Of a stretch of DNA of 64,000 nucleotides, positions 36,881 to 51,200 are shown one piece after another. Source of the stretch: Strigops habroptila (taxonomy: Eukaryota > Chordata > Aves > Psittaciformes > Psittacidae); NCBI RefSeq assembly GCF_004027225.2, contig NC_044283.2, positions 38,136,207 through 38,200,206 of the forward strand, read 5' to 3'. The translations under genes were made by a program, and so were the position numbers. Every line of letters begins with the position of its first letter. Position 1 is the stretch's first letter. The notes beneath the pieces are model-generated. The model saw nothing but the letters and a program-made list of their open reading frames with translations. It was not told the origin of the DNA and ran no database searches.

Positions 36881-39800
36881 AATGCAGCTATGATGAACGA
36901 AGCTTCAGGTTCGGTAACATCAGAGGAAGAAACGTTTCCCTATTCGAATAATTGCGGTCGCCAAGCGGCAGCTGTAGGGCTCAGTTGCCAGGAGGTGGAG
37001 GGCGTTTATATGGAGTGTGTTGGGTTTTATTTCATAAAGCAGAAACCAGTACCAGTACAGCATTAATCTAGGATGCTTTTAGCTTTTAGTATCCTTCAAA
37101 ACTGCAAAAGAATTTATTGTGCACGAACAAAGCGACATGCAGAAGACATGATTAAAATTGAAAGCAGACTCTAACAGCTATCAAACAGAGCCAGAGAAGA
37201 TCAGTGATTCATAAGCAAGCTTGTTATTTTTACTGTGGCAGTTGTTACAGCCAAGCTGTCAAAAGGTCTCTGTTAAATAAAGTTACATAACTAGAATTTT
37301 GGAGACATTTGAGAAACATACATTTGAATGGAGAGAATGGAGATTGAAAATGGATGTTCAAAACAATTGAAAACTATAGTTCTGGACACCTTTCTTAAAA
37401 GGCTTTATAATAACTATTAGTTTACTCATCTTGTTTCATGAGTGAGTTCTTAAAGCATTCATCCTGCATTACTACAAAGCTTATGGGGAAAACAAGATGT
37501 GATCTAGCAAACGGCATATAAGCTGCTGAATAGCTACGCACACACAAAAGCTTGTGGATTTCCAGCAGCTGGTTCTAGAATGGTTTAATTTTATTTCTTC
37601 TCTACAATTTCTTCAGTTCGTACGTACAGTTCGAACGTACGTTCAGTCATTTTTTAACATTAAAAAATACCTTTAAAATTATTTCTGCAGTGATATGTTC
37701 TGTATAAGTATGTGCGTACATTTTAAGAAGGCCAGTTTATTGAATGACACAGTATGGGGTTTTTTCTGTCTTGGAGCCATTTCTAGTGTTAAATAATTCG
37801 GAAGCGATTATGTTGTTGGTGATGTATAGCAACTAGTTTTTGTGTGGGGAGAAGAACCCTGTGAGCGCCGAGAGGAACTGTTGATAATCTTGTTAGCTCA
37901 GTATTCCTCAATGGAAGGTATTTTGTGAACAGCAACTTCTAGCTGAATGTTGCAGTAAAGGTATTACACTAGCAGCTAAAATTTGGATATTTGATTTTGG
38001 CCCTTTGTGACCACTACCAAATTCTTTACAAGTACTGCGTATAGAACACAAAGATAATCTGACTTTGAAGAGGTTTAAAAGCTATAATAAGATTGCCAGA
38101 TGCTTACCTGATAGCATAAAGTTCACTTGATAATTGACTGGGCACAGCCCTTCTGTGGACTGTTTATGGTAATGCTGTTGGTCATCTTCTTTCATCTTCC
38201 TGGTGTATTATGATTATGAAACTTGTCACAATATAATTCTTAATGATCTTCAGAGCCTTGAATTTCCTGTTACTACTTTTTTTTCCCTGTTTATTTAGAC
38301 TATGACAAATAATTAGTATTTTCAGAAGATTTTTAACAGTTGGGAGTTAAAAAATGTGTATAGAAATGTGGGTTTATTATAATGATATCAAATAATGTCA
38401 GAAAAGGTAGAAAAAAATTACTAGCAAAATAAATTCTTTAATCTGTCTTACAAAAAGTTACCTCAACTGACAGATTCATGCATTTAGCAGAACATTCCTT
38501 TCTCTCTACTTGACATATGTTGTTTGCATAGAATAGGTTCTCTCATTTCATCTTTTGTAAAATGTAAGGTTTAATACTGCAGTGTCATCATATTTTTTCT
38601 TGCTGATTTACGTTGTCTTAGTGGTTAAGGACTTGAAATAGTAATGAAGGATTATAAACGATTGCTCTTGGTTCTCTCTCTCCCTGAAACTAGTATTTTG
38701 GTGCTTAGCTATTTTATTATTTTGTTTAGAGTCAATGCTATATTTTCAGGCAGATTTTGTTTTTACATGAAGAGCTGCACCGAGAAGGTGTGCAAATTAT
38801 ATTGGAGTTACATCTACATGTATATGTATATATTTATGTCTTTCAAAACTTACATAATTGAGCCGAAAGATCATTATTATTCAGTCCTTCAGATCATCTG
38901 ATATCTTCTGAGAGTGAACACAGCTTTTAAATTTGACATCTGCATATTTGAAAGTAAAATGCCTTGTTGGCAGTGTTCAGTTTACTCACAGGGCTAAGAT
39001 CAAGAATTGGTTGAAGCCTGCCAAGATGTTTAGATACCTTTAGGTATACAGTACTGCTTACCAAGTACTGTACTTGAGTAATTAGCAAGCTCGAATACAA
39101 TGATTAGCAAAACAGGAACTTTATCTTAACTGAATCCTCTAGCACAGTGATAGTAGCCCTTTCTGAAATGTTGCATGTGCTCAGAAATATTGTATTCCTT
39201 GTCTGCTCTTTTTATCCATTGGGAAAGCTGCCTCCTTCCAGCCCTTGGGTGTTACCACCTACCCACACAAGCTGGTTTTTAGCTTGGTTCTTCACTGCTC
39301 ATCACTGTATCCTCTGCCAGCTCAGCAGGGGCAATAGCAGCAACAGCTGGAGTTGGAGCGGACTTGGTGGGTTTATGCTTGTAGTCCCAAATGCCAGTTC
39401 TGGCACACCTACCACTGATTCATTTAATAGCTCTTGATTTTGTTCTAACGGCGGTTGGTGGTCCTCCTTTGGAATGAAAGTTAGTAACTTCCTTCTCCTT
39501 GGAGAGATGTAGTTGTTCAAAACCAGAAAAAGGTGGCACTGAGCAACTGCATCTCTTTACAAAAAGTTGCTACCTTTTATTTTAATCTATCTAGGCAATG
39601 AAAAATAAAGGCAGAGTTCTTCATCTTATGAAGAAATATGTTTTATTTACAGCTAAAACTTTCATAATTGCAAACACCAGCATGAATTACCAAGGCCCAC
39701 TTTCATGAGACCGCTCACCCTTGTGTTGCCACTTTTCACATGGCAGATTGTGGTATAGCTTCCACTGCTGAAGCAGCTTTACCGGTAGCCCTAGGGACTT

Positions 39801-40801
39801 TTAAAAATTTTATGCTGGTCTAAAGAAAATGAGAATACCTTCTTTATGCATACATTCTTGCAGCCAGTTGTATATCCTACTTATGGTGTGACTCAGTAAG
39901 CCTTTTTTTTTAATTGCCTGATAATTTATAGCAGTTGATCATGGTTTAATCTGTCTCTGTATGATAAAAAAAATTAAGCCAAATATTTATCTGTACAAGA
40001 AATAAGAATAAAAATAATGATAAATTTATGTAAAATCTTGCATATTACTAAATTGAATATAATACATGTGACTATAGTTTTTTCACAACTTTGGCCTTAT
40101 CTAGAAATGAATTCTTAAACTTTCCCTGAATGGATGGTTATGTAGATAACTGCTTCACTAGCCAGCTGAACCTGTCTTGCGTTGACTTCCATCTTGATTG
40201 TGGTGGGGTTTTTTTCCTGTACCTTATCTAATTTCTCCATTTTCTCCCATAATCACCCATCACATTCATGGCTTGTTTCTTTCAGCTTATGTAGAACAGT
40301 TTCCATTCATGTCCAATCTTAAACAGTGTTAAAACCCTGTTTTTAATTTCCCATGCTAATAGAATATACATGATTTCAAATACATATGAGATCTTAGCAG
40401 ACCAGGCCATCAGTGTTTCTTTTTCTGAAAATCAGCATTGGGAACCTACGGATTACTGGTATGATTACTTTAGTGATCTGTCATCATAGCAAAGGTTGAA
40501 AAATGATCACCATATATACACTACTTGTGGTAGGATTAAAACAACATTACCATACTGAATTAGTATGATGTATCATACTTTAATTTTCCCTCTTGTAAAT
40601 ACAGGTAGTTACTGAAATTTGAGTTATGGCATTCAGAAATCTTGATAACTGACTAACATTCAGGATCTGTTCTCTTTATTATCATCTGCAGCGAAGTTTG
40701 ATAAAAAATCAAAACCCCACAGTGATAAGTAAGATATAGAAGCCTTATCCTGAAGTTTTTATGCTACTGTGCAAGAAAGCTTGAAAAGATATTTTGGTTG
40801 C

Positions 40802-41369
40802 TGTCAAGGTTTAAGCCCAGCTGGTAACTCAGAACCACACAGCTGTTTGCTCACTCCCCACCTTCTTCCTCCCCCCACTCCCAGAGGGATAGGGAGGAGA
40901 ATCAAAAGAATGTAAATCCCATGGGTTGAGATAAGAGCAGTCCAGTAACTAAGGTATAATACAAAACCACTACTGCTACCACCAATAATAATAATGATGA
41001 GGGAAATAACAAGGGGAGAGAATACAATTGCTCACCACCCACCAACTGATACCTAGCCCAACCCGAGCAGCGATCTGGGCCTTCCGGGTAACTCGCCCCA
41101 GTTTATACACTGAGCATGACGTACCATGGTATGGAATAGCCCTTTGGCCAGTTTGGGTCAAGTGTCCTGTCTCTGTTTCCTCCCAACTTCTCCCTCCTCC
41201 CTGGCAGAGCATGAGTCTGAGAAAGTTCTTGATCGGAGTGAACATTACTTAGCAACAACTAAAAACATCGGTGTGTTATCAGCATTGTTCTCAGTCTAAA
41301 GCCAAAAACACAGCACTGCACCAGCTACTAAGAAGGAGAAAAATGATTGCAATAGCTGGACCCAGGACA
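40802..41369 (-). mobile_element. Solo LTR of the same ERVK-type family
   Basis: This 568-bp LTR reads TGTCCTGGGTCC...CCTTGACA on the minus strand. It aligns end to end with the 5' LTR at 2038-2613. It is bracketed by GTTGC on both sides (40797-40801 and 41370-41374), a target-site duplication. There is no primer binding site or internal sequence next to it, so it is a solo LTR formed by LTR-LTR recombination. Many CpGs of the other copy are TG or CA here, suggesting greater age. It is antisense to FBXO8. Confidence 0.95.
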
Positions 41370-41798
41370 GTTGCTCAGAAACAAGAAACTGAATCCTTAA
41401 TGCATTATCATTAAAGCTGTTAAACTTTGTATTAATGTCAGTCACAGCCTAGTTTTCTGTGCTCCTCACTGTTCAGGACATCTTATATCTTCTTAGATTT
41501 TATAGCACTTCACTGACTCTACATAAGCTATTTTTATTACATTTTAAAGGAAGTCTGAAGATAATAATTCCAAATGTTCTGATGGTTAAAGCTTCTTAAT
41601 TTGCATAGGACATAGATAATGTTTGGTACTATTCACATAAGCTTAGTATTAATTTTATAACTCTTCAAGCACAGAAACTTTTGTAAAAAAGATCAATTTT
41701 TTATGGGTTTGTTTTCAGTATTTATTCAGTTGCTCCATTGAAGACAGATTATATTGTCAGCATAACTTTGACAAAATTCATTTTTTTCTATTTAGATC

Positions 41799-41856
41799 AG
41801 TCCTACAGTTTTATTTTTCCAGTGTGTAGTCCTACAGTTTTATTTTTCCAGTGTGT
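41799..41856 (+). repeat. Exact 29-bp tandem duplication with acceptor-like sequence
   Basis: Two identical adjacent copies, 41799-41827 and 41828-41856. Each carries TTTTATTTTTCCAG, a good pyrimidine-tract-plus-AG pattern on the FBXO8 strand. The second copy ends 75 nt before the FBXO8 start codon. Confidence 0.95.
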
Positions 41857-41931
41857 ACTGAGTCTGTCTTGCAAATATTCATAAATAGCTGGCAACATTT
41901 AATTTGGATTTTATGTCCAACAGGCTTGCAG

Positions 41932-42260
41932 ATGGGTCAGGGACTCTGGAGAGTTGCTAGGAACCAGCAACTGCAACACCAAGGATACAGTGGACAAGGC
42001 TATTTTACCAGAGAACATGGTAGGAGGATAGCTACCAACAGTGTTGCCAATGCAAGCCATCGCAAACAAGCTCAAGGAGGCATTGATATCTACCACCTGT
42101 TGAAGACAAGAAAAACTAAAGAACAAGAAGGATTCATTAACCTGGAAATGCTGCCACCAGAGCTTAGTTTTACCATTTTGTCATACCTGAATGCAACTGA
42201 TCTCTGTCTAGCTTCGTGTGTCTGGCAGGATCTTGCTAATGATGAGCTTCTCTGGCAAGG
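41932..42260 (+). CDS. FBXO8: FBXO8 coding exon 1
   Basis: Residues 1-109 plus two bases of Gly110: variable N-terminus, then GGIDIYHLLK and most of the F-box. Two AGs close to the ATG (41922-41923 and 41930-41931) could serve as acceptor. The second would put the ATG directly at the junction. Donor GTAAGC. Confidence 0.96.
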
Positions 42261-45200
42261 GTAAGCAAAATAAGTAAATAAATTTAAAAAAATCACCTGT
42301 GCTTTTCGTCACTCTAACCTGGGTAAAGGTTTCCTAAGTTAAATGAGATTTGATATAGGGAAAATATGAGTATAGTTTAAAAATGTGTTATTCTGGATTT
42401 ATAATTACTGTCAGGTATTAACAGAGATTACTACATACACAAGTGTGCTTGGTACAAGTATACATGCGTATTACTGCACACCCATTGTTTGGTATATCAT
42501 GAGGGAAAAAAACCAGGACTTGTTTTAGCTCAAAGCACATCTCAAATGTATGTATTATTACTTCTCTGAACTTCAAACAAATATCTGGCTTGAGCAAACA
42601 AACCTGTTCAGCAGGAAATCCAGGTAGAAAGGGATTCTAACTCATCTAGTATACTTGTCTTAGAGCAATTGAAGTGTATATATGTTTTTTTGGAAAATGG
42701 TAATGGAAGAGGGAAAGAAAAGGTCAGTTCTGCACGTGTCAGGTGGAATTTCTGCAGTGTAACAGTTGAAACTCATTTATACAACATATGCAGAGTTTGT
42801 GTGTCCAGGAAATAAATAAAGGAATGCTCTACCAAATAGTATAAGATCAAAATTTAATTAAAACTATTTTGTTTGATATTTGGTGTTTTACAACAGTGGG
42901 AAAGACTCGTGAAATCATACTTATTTTTAGAGTAGATGGTCAGCAGAACTTGTATCTTTTTTCACAATAAATTCTTACCCTTTAACTTGACAGACAGTAA
43001 GTAGTATTACTGTAATAGCTGGGTTGTTGTTCGGGTCCTGTTTCTTTTCCTTTCATTGAGCTCTACATCTCTTCCTTCATCTATTTCTTTGCCTCTCTGC
43101 ATTTGACTTAAGCAGCTTCCCTTCTTACCATGCTTTATGAACTCAGTACTAGGATAATGCAATTATAACTTCTTAGTCACAATTTCTCTGCTATTGGGGA
43201 CTGTTTTCTTGGCAGGAAGCAGGAATTCTAGTGAAGATCCTGCTAAGCTTCCAAGTTTACGTCAGTATCCATTGTATTTTACTCAGTTCTTGGTATAAAA
43301 AACCACACTAAATACAAATAAATTCCCTGGACCAAAGGTAGTATAGCTTCTTAATTGTATGTAGTATATATTCTTAACATACAAGGGGAAAAAAAACCCG
43401 TATTACCCACAGTGTTCATCCTGGGAAATAGCTCAATCATTTTTAGTGAAACCTTCCCAAATAGTACTCAGTTCAGAGTATATGCTTTGGTGGTGAAAAT
43501 ATGTCTTGATTTAGCAAATGAATAAAGATGTCAATTCGCATAATCTCTATAGATATCTTAGTCTTCAACGTTCCGTATGCTTTGGATATGTTTGAGTTTA
43601 GGCTGTGGCAAGCCCTGTGGCTGCAGTTCTGAACTCAGTCCAAGTTAGACCCAGGTTCCTGAACTGATAACAAAGTCGCTCCCATGTCCTCAGTGGCTAC
43701 ATGCTGGGTCCTAAACATTGTGCCTAATTATTTACAAAACAGATGTATTGAAGCAGAACTACTAGTTCGATAAGGAATCCAGATAACAAACGGATTGCCC
43801 AGGAAGTGAAAGTTCAAGGGAATTTCAGATGATGTCATCAAGGAGACTGAGATGAACGTAAACCGATGAAACTGAGATATGGAGTCAGGGTGGGATAGGA
43901 GGGAAAGAAAGTAAGAAGTGATGGAAGACATAGAGGGATGGGGCTGGATCGAAGAATTAGGACTAGTCAAGACTGGAAAAAGGCCAGGTGGCTGGAAAAG
44001 GACAGTCAAGGAAAGCGATAAGTTAATGGCATAATTTTGTGCAGATGTGGTGTCCTACTCACTGCACAACTGGGGCATGAGGAAAGCAGCACAATTTTTT
44101 TAATCTGCCATACTGCTGCAGAACAACTTGTCACAGTTACCCAGTGTTCAAATACTGGGAGTGACAGAAGTCTCAGCTATGTGGATGTCGTTATGATGCC
44201 ACCTACTGGGATATGTTTTGAGATTGCACTCAAATACACCAAAACCTGTGAGAGGAAAACGATAATCATATAATTGAAAACTTCAGCATCGCACATGCAG
44301 AAGGATTAACAACTAAGTGTAACAAGCAACCTATTTTTAACTTTTGCTATAATTTGAGTATTTGGCTTTGCAGTGTTGATTACATTTTGCTTCTGTAAAA
44401 TACATGAAATACAGAAAGGAATTTTGATAATAGACTAATTCTATTTTCATAGGTTGTGCAAATCCACTTGGGGTCACTGTTCTATATACAATAAGAGTCC
44501 ACCTCTAGGATTTTCTTTTAGAAAATTGTATATGCAGCTAGATGAGGGCAGTCTCACCTTTAATGCCAACCCTGATGAGGTAAGTGAACTGTTGTTGATA
44601 GTAGTAAACAGTTAAATAATTGTGATTGTTGTTTTATAATCATAGCTGTATTAAAAGCTAAGTTTTAATAGTTGTTTTTTGGTTTGGATTTTTTTAACAT
44701 AGGAATGGTTAATAATAAGTTGCAGCCCTATCCTGAGCTTTTTTTGCATATGGTACCTGTGCACATCATTTACATGGCTTGCCTCTTAAGTGCTCTGTTT
44801 AGCGGTCTGACCTGTGAATGTCAGGAATTCATAAGCTTGTACTGACTTAAGAATGAGACAGGTATCCTATACTGTGGAGACAGTGGTGAATTTAAAATGA
44901 GTAATAATAGGCCTACAGAGTTAGTTTAATCCCACTTCCGTTAAAGCAGGATAAGGTATAAAGTAACACCAATTACTTCTATGAAAGTTATGGTTTCTTG
45001 TAAGAGATTTTTAAATATTTCCACTATCAAGGAGCAAATCGTGAAATATTATGAAAAAGATATTATAAACTATTCTAAAGATCAGTTTGAGTTGATTTCT
45101 GCGGATGTTTATTATGCATAAATATAATCTTTCTTTATAGTATATAACAACATAGTTATTTTCAGAAAATACCCCATGTCAGTCTAGAAGGTTTCCATTT

Positions 45201-48200
45201 ATTAATTCATGAAACTAACTGGGAAAGTCAGTTTCTGCTTTCACTCTGTCACCTTTCAAAGAAGAAAAGAGTTTGAAAGTAGACAGCTTTTGACTGGGAG
45301 ATATGCAATTAATACCCAAGTGACAAAGAGAGTCTTTTGTGTACAAAACCAGACTCCTTCATGTTTCCTAGGAAAAGGTGGTACACTGTACTGTACTGAA
45401 CAAAAAGTAGTGTTAACTTCCTGAATATATTTGCACATACAGAAGGCAGTGGTAATTGAATAAATCCAAAGTAGGAAGAGGATTAAGAGACATGAAAAGA
45501 TACGCTTCTAGGAGCAAATAGTTCACTCTCCTGATACAGAGAAAACACAAACGTGTAACTACAGGGTGAAATAAATTAAAAAGTTGTATGAATCCTTACA
45601 ATAATGTCATGTTGTTTAAATTCTTGCTATATCTCATATTCTGCTTGATAAAGATAATCACTACTCTTATTAGTCACAAATTACAGTATTTTGTAATTTC
45701 TCTGGTAGAGCTCTGCCTTCAACTGTGATACACAGTGCCACTTGAGTGATTAGCATTGATTTTCAACTGGATTTTAGTGAATTTAGTAGTAAATGTAAAG
45801 CTTTTTAAATGAAACACAATAGTAAGGTAACTTAAATGTTTTTAAGAACACTTAAATGTTTTTTAGTTGGTAACAGCTTTGTCCACCCAAATTTTTCTTT
45901 GTCTTTCAATTTGCTTTAACTTTTTTTTTTTCCACTTATATCTTTGTTTATAGTATACTGTTATATTCCAATCTAATTTAAAGTAATCTTGGCAGGTTTA
46001 AAGCATTTGGAGTCTTCACGAAAGGCACTGAATAAAAAATTCATTATTTTTCAAGATCTGCAAGTTAGAGCTACGTTGTAGTATAGCTAAATCAAATTTA
46101 TTATCCTACACTTACTTCTTCTGGCTTCATTGTAGTATATTGTACAATAGTAGTACAAATAGTCTGCTTCAGGCCTAATGAGAGACAAGAATCTCAGGAT
46201 ATCTCCTAAGGGCTTCTGTTCCTCTCTCCCTGTGGAGCGCCATAGCCTGGTAGGAGTCATTCAGGGCCTGAGTTTCAGGAGAATTCACAAATACTATTGC
46301 TTTTATTGTTCACAACTGTGGTATTGGCAGCATTATGATTGTAAGGACACTGTGACTGGAATATATGATATGACATTCCACTATTACAAATGGCATCTCC
46401 GAATTTCCTGCCAAACTCTGCTTTACATTTGATAACAGACCTGATCAAATTACTATAAAAATAGGAATACTTACAGCCACAGGAGCAAGATTCTCCAAAG
46501 GACACCGCCCATGTCATGAAAATGGGTAACCAGGCTCCACAGCAACAGCTCCAGAGCTAGCGGTGGCTCATGGGGTAGGGAAGAGCATCTACACACTTTG
46601 TGGTAGGATTCTCTGGTTAGCCATTGTTGTGTGCATGGTGTTGTGGTATCTGCTGTAATTTAATGTATTGATTGTGTGCATGAGCTTGCATAATATGTAG
46701 CAGGTGCTCACATTCTGCTGAAAGGATGTGCCTAATCACATTACACATAGTCTAAAACAAAAAAGCTAAAAAACTCCAGTGCATGTTTGGTTTCTCTTTT
46801 TTTTTTGTTTGTTGGTTGGTTTTGGATTTAGTTTGTTTTTGGTTTAGTGTTTGGTTTGGTTTTTTCATATGGCAGCACCATTGTAGCCAAGATTTTGGAG
46901 CTTGGTTTTTGTTTCTTGGGGAAGAGGGGTGGTTTAGTGTTAGTATTAACACTTGAATATGAACATTATGTTATTCAATCTGCCTACATGGTCTCTGCTA
47001 TATTTTATTCTAAAGAGTGTATGGTTTATGTGAAATGTTTCTCATGCAGTGCTCATTTCATACCTCACACGCTTATGACGCAGAATTTGTAGCAAACAGA
47101 AGTTATTTCCCACTGTTTTGTATATGTTTCTAACTCCCTACAAGGTATTTTGTCAAGTTTATTATATAGAGCTATGTTATGTAGTTAAAATTGGAACTGA
47201 AGGTGGAAAGATTGGTCAGGAAAGATTTTTTTTGTTTTGGTTTGGTTTTTTGTTTTGTTTTCCATAATGATAATGATTCTAACTGATGCTGTTTAATAGC
47301 ATTTATTTTTATGAATCTATTGGAATCTGGACTGTACTGAAATCTCAGACTTTAATGAGGTCAGGATTTCCTTTATGTAGCATAATAACAATAAAATACA
47401 GTAAGACAGTGCTTAGACTAAACCTGGCTTTCCACTTTTGTGATTGTCTTATTTGTTACGAACTGCCCTTAGTTTTTGCCAGGGAAGTCAGTTTTCTGAC
47501 CTTTTCTTGATTGTAAAGGAATTGTTAGCCACATGCATAAAGCTACCTTACCTGACTTTTAATTATAGTCTGCAAATGATGGAATATTTCCTGTGCTGTA
47601 TATTTCTAACCCAGTTTTTTGAAAACTTACCCTATTTCATAGGGATCTACTAAGCAAGCCAGTTTTGAGATGCATTGATATATCTGTCCTAAGAATATTA
47701 AAGTATGTGTATGTTGTAGAGGGAAGATGTTCTTTTGCGTGATTTATCTGAAAAGGTGGAATGGACCAGACAGCTGAAACCTTTTGAAAACTCAACATTA
47801 AAGTCAGAGAACTTTAATCTTGTAAATTATTAGTTATGGATTCTGTGTAACATGAGAAATATTTCTACATTCTACTTGTGATTTCTGCCATCATAACTGT
47901 GTATCGCTGAGACTGTATTTTAAAGACATACAGTGAAAGAAACACTGTTGTAATGTTACATTCTATATGGTGTCCACATTTGTCACCAAATGACTTGATT
48001 TGTACTTAGGAACTAAGAATCTCAAAAATTTCTGTTGGAAAATATAACATCAGTACTGTGTCTTTTGTTCCAGAAAATGCACCATGAAATGTATTAAGAT
48101 GTTGCATTTCCCTTGAAAATTGGAATAATAGTACCGTACATGTCTAATTATTATTTACTAGTAATGCATGTGTTACGTAGAAGCCCCAGTTAGCAGTCAA

Positions 48201-51200
48201 GGCCCTACTATGCCAGATGCATATTGGCCCAAAATAATTTAAATAATTAAGCTAGTATATAAACTTGAATTCCTATGTTTCCTCAGCTTTTGCTTAAGAA
48301 TGTTTTAATTTTGTTGGTGATCAAAATTGTCTATTTTTAATACAGTACAAACTAGAAAGAAATCAGCATTTTATGTTGATATCTGTTATCCTACCAAAAT
48401 GTAGAAGCATATAATTTGCAGAATTATAAATTGCCTAAGAATGTTGATGTACTTTCTAGTGATTTCCTTAGTCACCTGTTAAAACTTTTTAAGCTAAGCA
48501 AATTGAGCAGATGTACAACCATTTATGTGAAATTCATTGCTATAGACAAATGTATGTGTCATATATTTTCCTGCACTACTTTTAAATAGGCATTGGGTAA
48601 AAAGCTTCAGTGTCTCCCAACTTGAACTTTGCAACAATTCCATTTAAATATGTATAAACATGTATATGTGTAGAAAAATGCCGATTCCAAGATTTCTATG
48701 CCAATAATTTAGAATGTCTGGTTTGTTTTGTTTGCATGTCCAAACAGAGAAGGCAAAGGCAACTACAAAAATTTTAATACTGACTGCTGTATTAAAATAT
48801 TCTGAAAGTACTCTTACCAGAGAAGAAGATCAATGCAGAAATGAAACCAATTCTGAATAAGAAAACTTTTTTGGTTTATGTATCCTGTATGGATATAAAT
48901 GAATGGAAAGCTTCTTGGGAACAGGTGGAAAGTAATCACGGGGTGTCAGTGCTGTAGCAGAATAGGTTGGTAAAACAAGCATTGCGTGGCTGGGAAAAAA
49001 TGAGCAACTGTAAAAAATAACATTGAAATACAACAAATAGCTTTTTTGGTTACTATTAATCTATAGTTATGATTGTTATTTGCATATATAATTTAAATCA
49101 ACACTTTAATACATGATGATTTTATCCAGAGCTGTCTGAAATTCAGTGTTAACGTTCTTGCCACAAAGGCAAGGTATCCTTAAGGCATCTTTCCTAATTC
49201 TCTAATGTTAAGAACATTACAGTGACAAGCAGGCTCCTCGTGTAAGTTAGGCAGACACAGATCTACTGCAAATCTTGACTGTTGTACTGTTCACCTAACT
49301 ATTCTTCCACTGCATCAGAATTAGAAGAACATACTGTGTGTGCTTATTCCTAAGTGTTAAAAACACCTCTTCAGACCTAGTAGATAGTGGCATAGATCTG
49401 CCAACCTGACTTCAGTCAAATGTATCCTAAGAGAATCACCAGATGACTGATAATCTTAGCGTTGATTTTAATAGTGTGTAGAACTAGTTATTTCAGCTAG
49501 CGTACCTGTCAAAAACGATCATGTTAGCTACCAAAAGTGATTTATTTGAAGTGAGGGTTCTGAGAGGAATTCAAGGCAGTGTTTATAGTGTTACAAAAAG
49601 CAGATTTGATGACATGCCATAAATCCTGTAAATAAATTTTATTTGCTGTGAGCCAAAATTTAAGGACTTTAAAGAGAAGTCGGGTTTCTATTGTTGCAAA
49701 ATGTTTGTGGTTGTTGAGGAAGAAATAAAAAGCAACTAAAAGTGATGGCATGTGCTGAAGTATCTTTTATTTATGCCCTATTCATTTGTGAAGGAGATGA
49801 GGAAAATGAAATTGCATTCACAGAGAAAGATACTGTTAAGCATTATGTGTGGTGGGAAGAGAGAGAGGGAGTTAGAGACAGGGAATAAAAGTGCTTTGCA
49901 AAGACATGGTTAGCCTAAAAATCAAGTGAAGATTGTACCTTGAGTTGAAATCTAATGCATGAAAGAAATTACGGCATTTACTGTCACAGAGAAACGAACT
50001 CACTGTATGTCTTAAAGAAGGTGTTATTTTCGTCCTGCCTCATGTATGACATGCCAGGTATTTTCTGAATATGTTGCAGAGGTGTTTGTTAAATAATTGC
50101 AGCAGGAATATTACCGAGACTTCCTCGCCAGGCTTCAGTTTGTATTACCTTAAGCAAATACTTATTACTGAAGCAAATGCGTAAGTCTTATTAAGTGAGG
50201 ATATATGTAAAGGACATGTTATGCTGCTAGTCTTGTATAAATTGCCAAAATACTTTAGGAATTAATACGCAGTTGATGTTCAATTTGATCTCCCATTTTA
50301 GTTTACTATTTAGCTCTAATTCAGGAAAGTACTTCACCTTATGTTGACCATCCATATTATGGACAAAGTTAAATATGATCTAATTTGGATTTAAATGCAT
50401 GCTTATAGTGCAATACATGCTTCATTAGCGTCCTAAATAGAGATTCTTCCCAAAATCTGGGCCTAAAATTGCTAGGATTTTTCTTTCTTTGGTCTTGCCT
50501 ATGTAAAACTTTTTTTTAATTCATTTTCTATAACATTCTTTTAACAAAAAAAAAAAAAGGTGCTAATTAACTTCTATTTTCTATAAATATATAAGCAAAA
50601 ATTATGGACTGGTAAAAACAGATAATGTTCCAGGTGTTTGTTGGCTTTTCACTTGTGTTACTGATATCTTAAGCATATATTTTAGTTTATTTTTTGCTTG
50701 ATATAACTGAGACTTTGCTTTACTAATCCATTCCATAAAACAACTTTCCAAACCTGCGCTCAGTCCTTTATTTCTTTTTTAAGCAAAATTGCAGAGCACT
50801 GGGAAGTTAGTTTATACACTGAATGACAGGTTGCCCCTATATCTTTATAGATGTAGTGTAAACTAAAAGGGCAGACTTGCAAAATATTGTGAACTCTGAT
50901 ATCAGAAGATTTATGAAAAAAGATTTCAGAAGTATTTTAAAGGTGATTTAGGTTGTGGCCTTGGTACGTAATCCTATGCAGAAATTCACTGTCCTACGCA
51001 TTTTACGTTATTTCAACACTAGGGTATAGGCAACAGATACTGTAGTTAAGTATTGTAACACTTCTTTGTAACAAATGCTCAGAACCACTGGCAGCCCCTG
51101 CCAAACTGAATTGAAACTAGTTGGTTAGTTATTCTCAGGTTTAGATTTTTGTTGTTAAAAAACTGGAACGTTTTAAAAATCCATTAAGTTGGGTTTGATT

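Larger units (their letters stand above)
36881..41931 (+). other. FBXO8: FBXO8 5' intron
   Basis: About 5 kb between the island and the ATG exon. Contains the solo LTR at 40802-41369, a CpG-containing short palindrome at 37633-37644 and the 29-bp duplication at 41799-41856. No other coding exon is recognised. Confidence 0.75.

Noticed and set aside
39147-39437. 96-codon plus-strand frame in the FBXO8 5' intron
   Set aside because: Overlaps an equally long antisense frame, has no domain and no conserved splice sites. Treated as chance.
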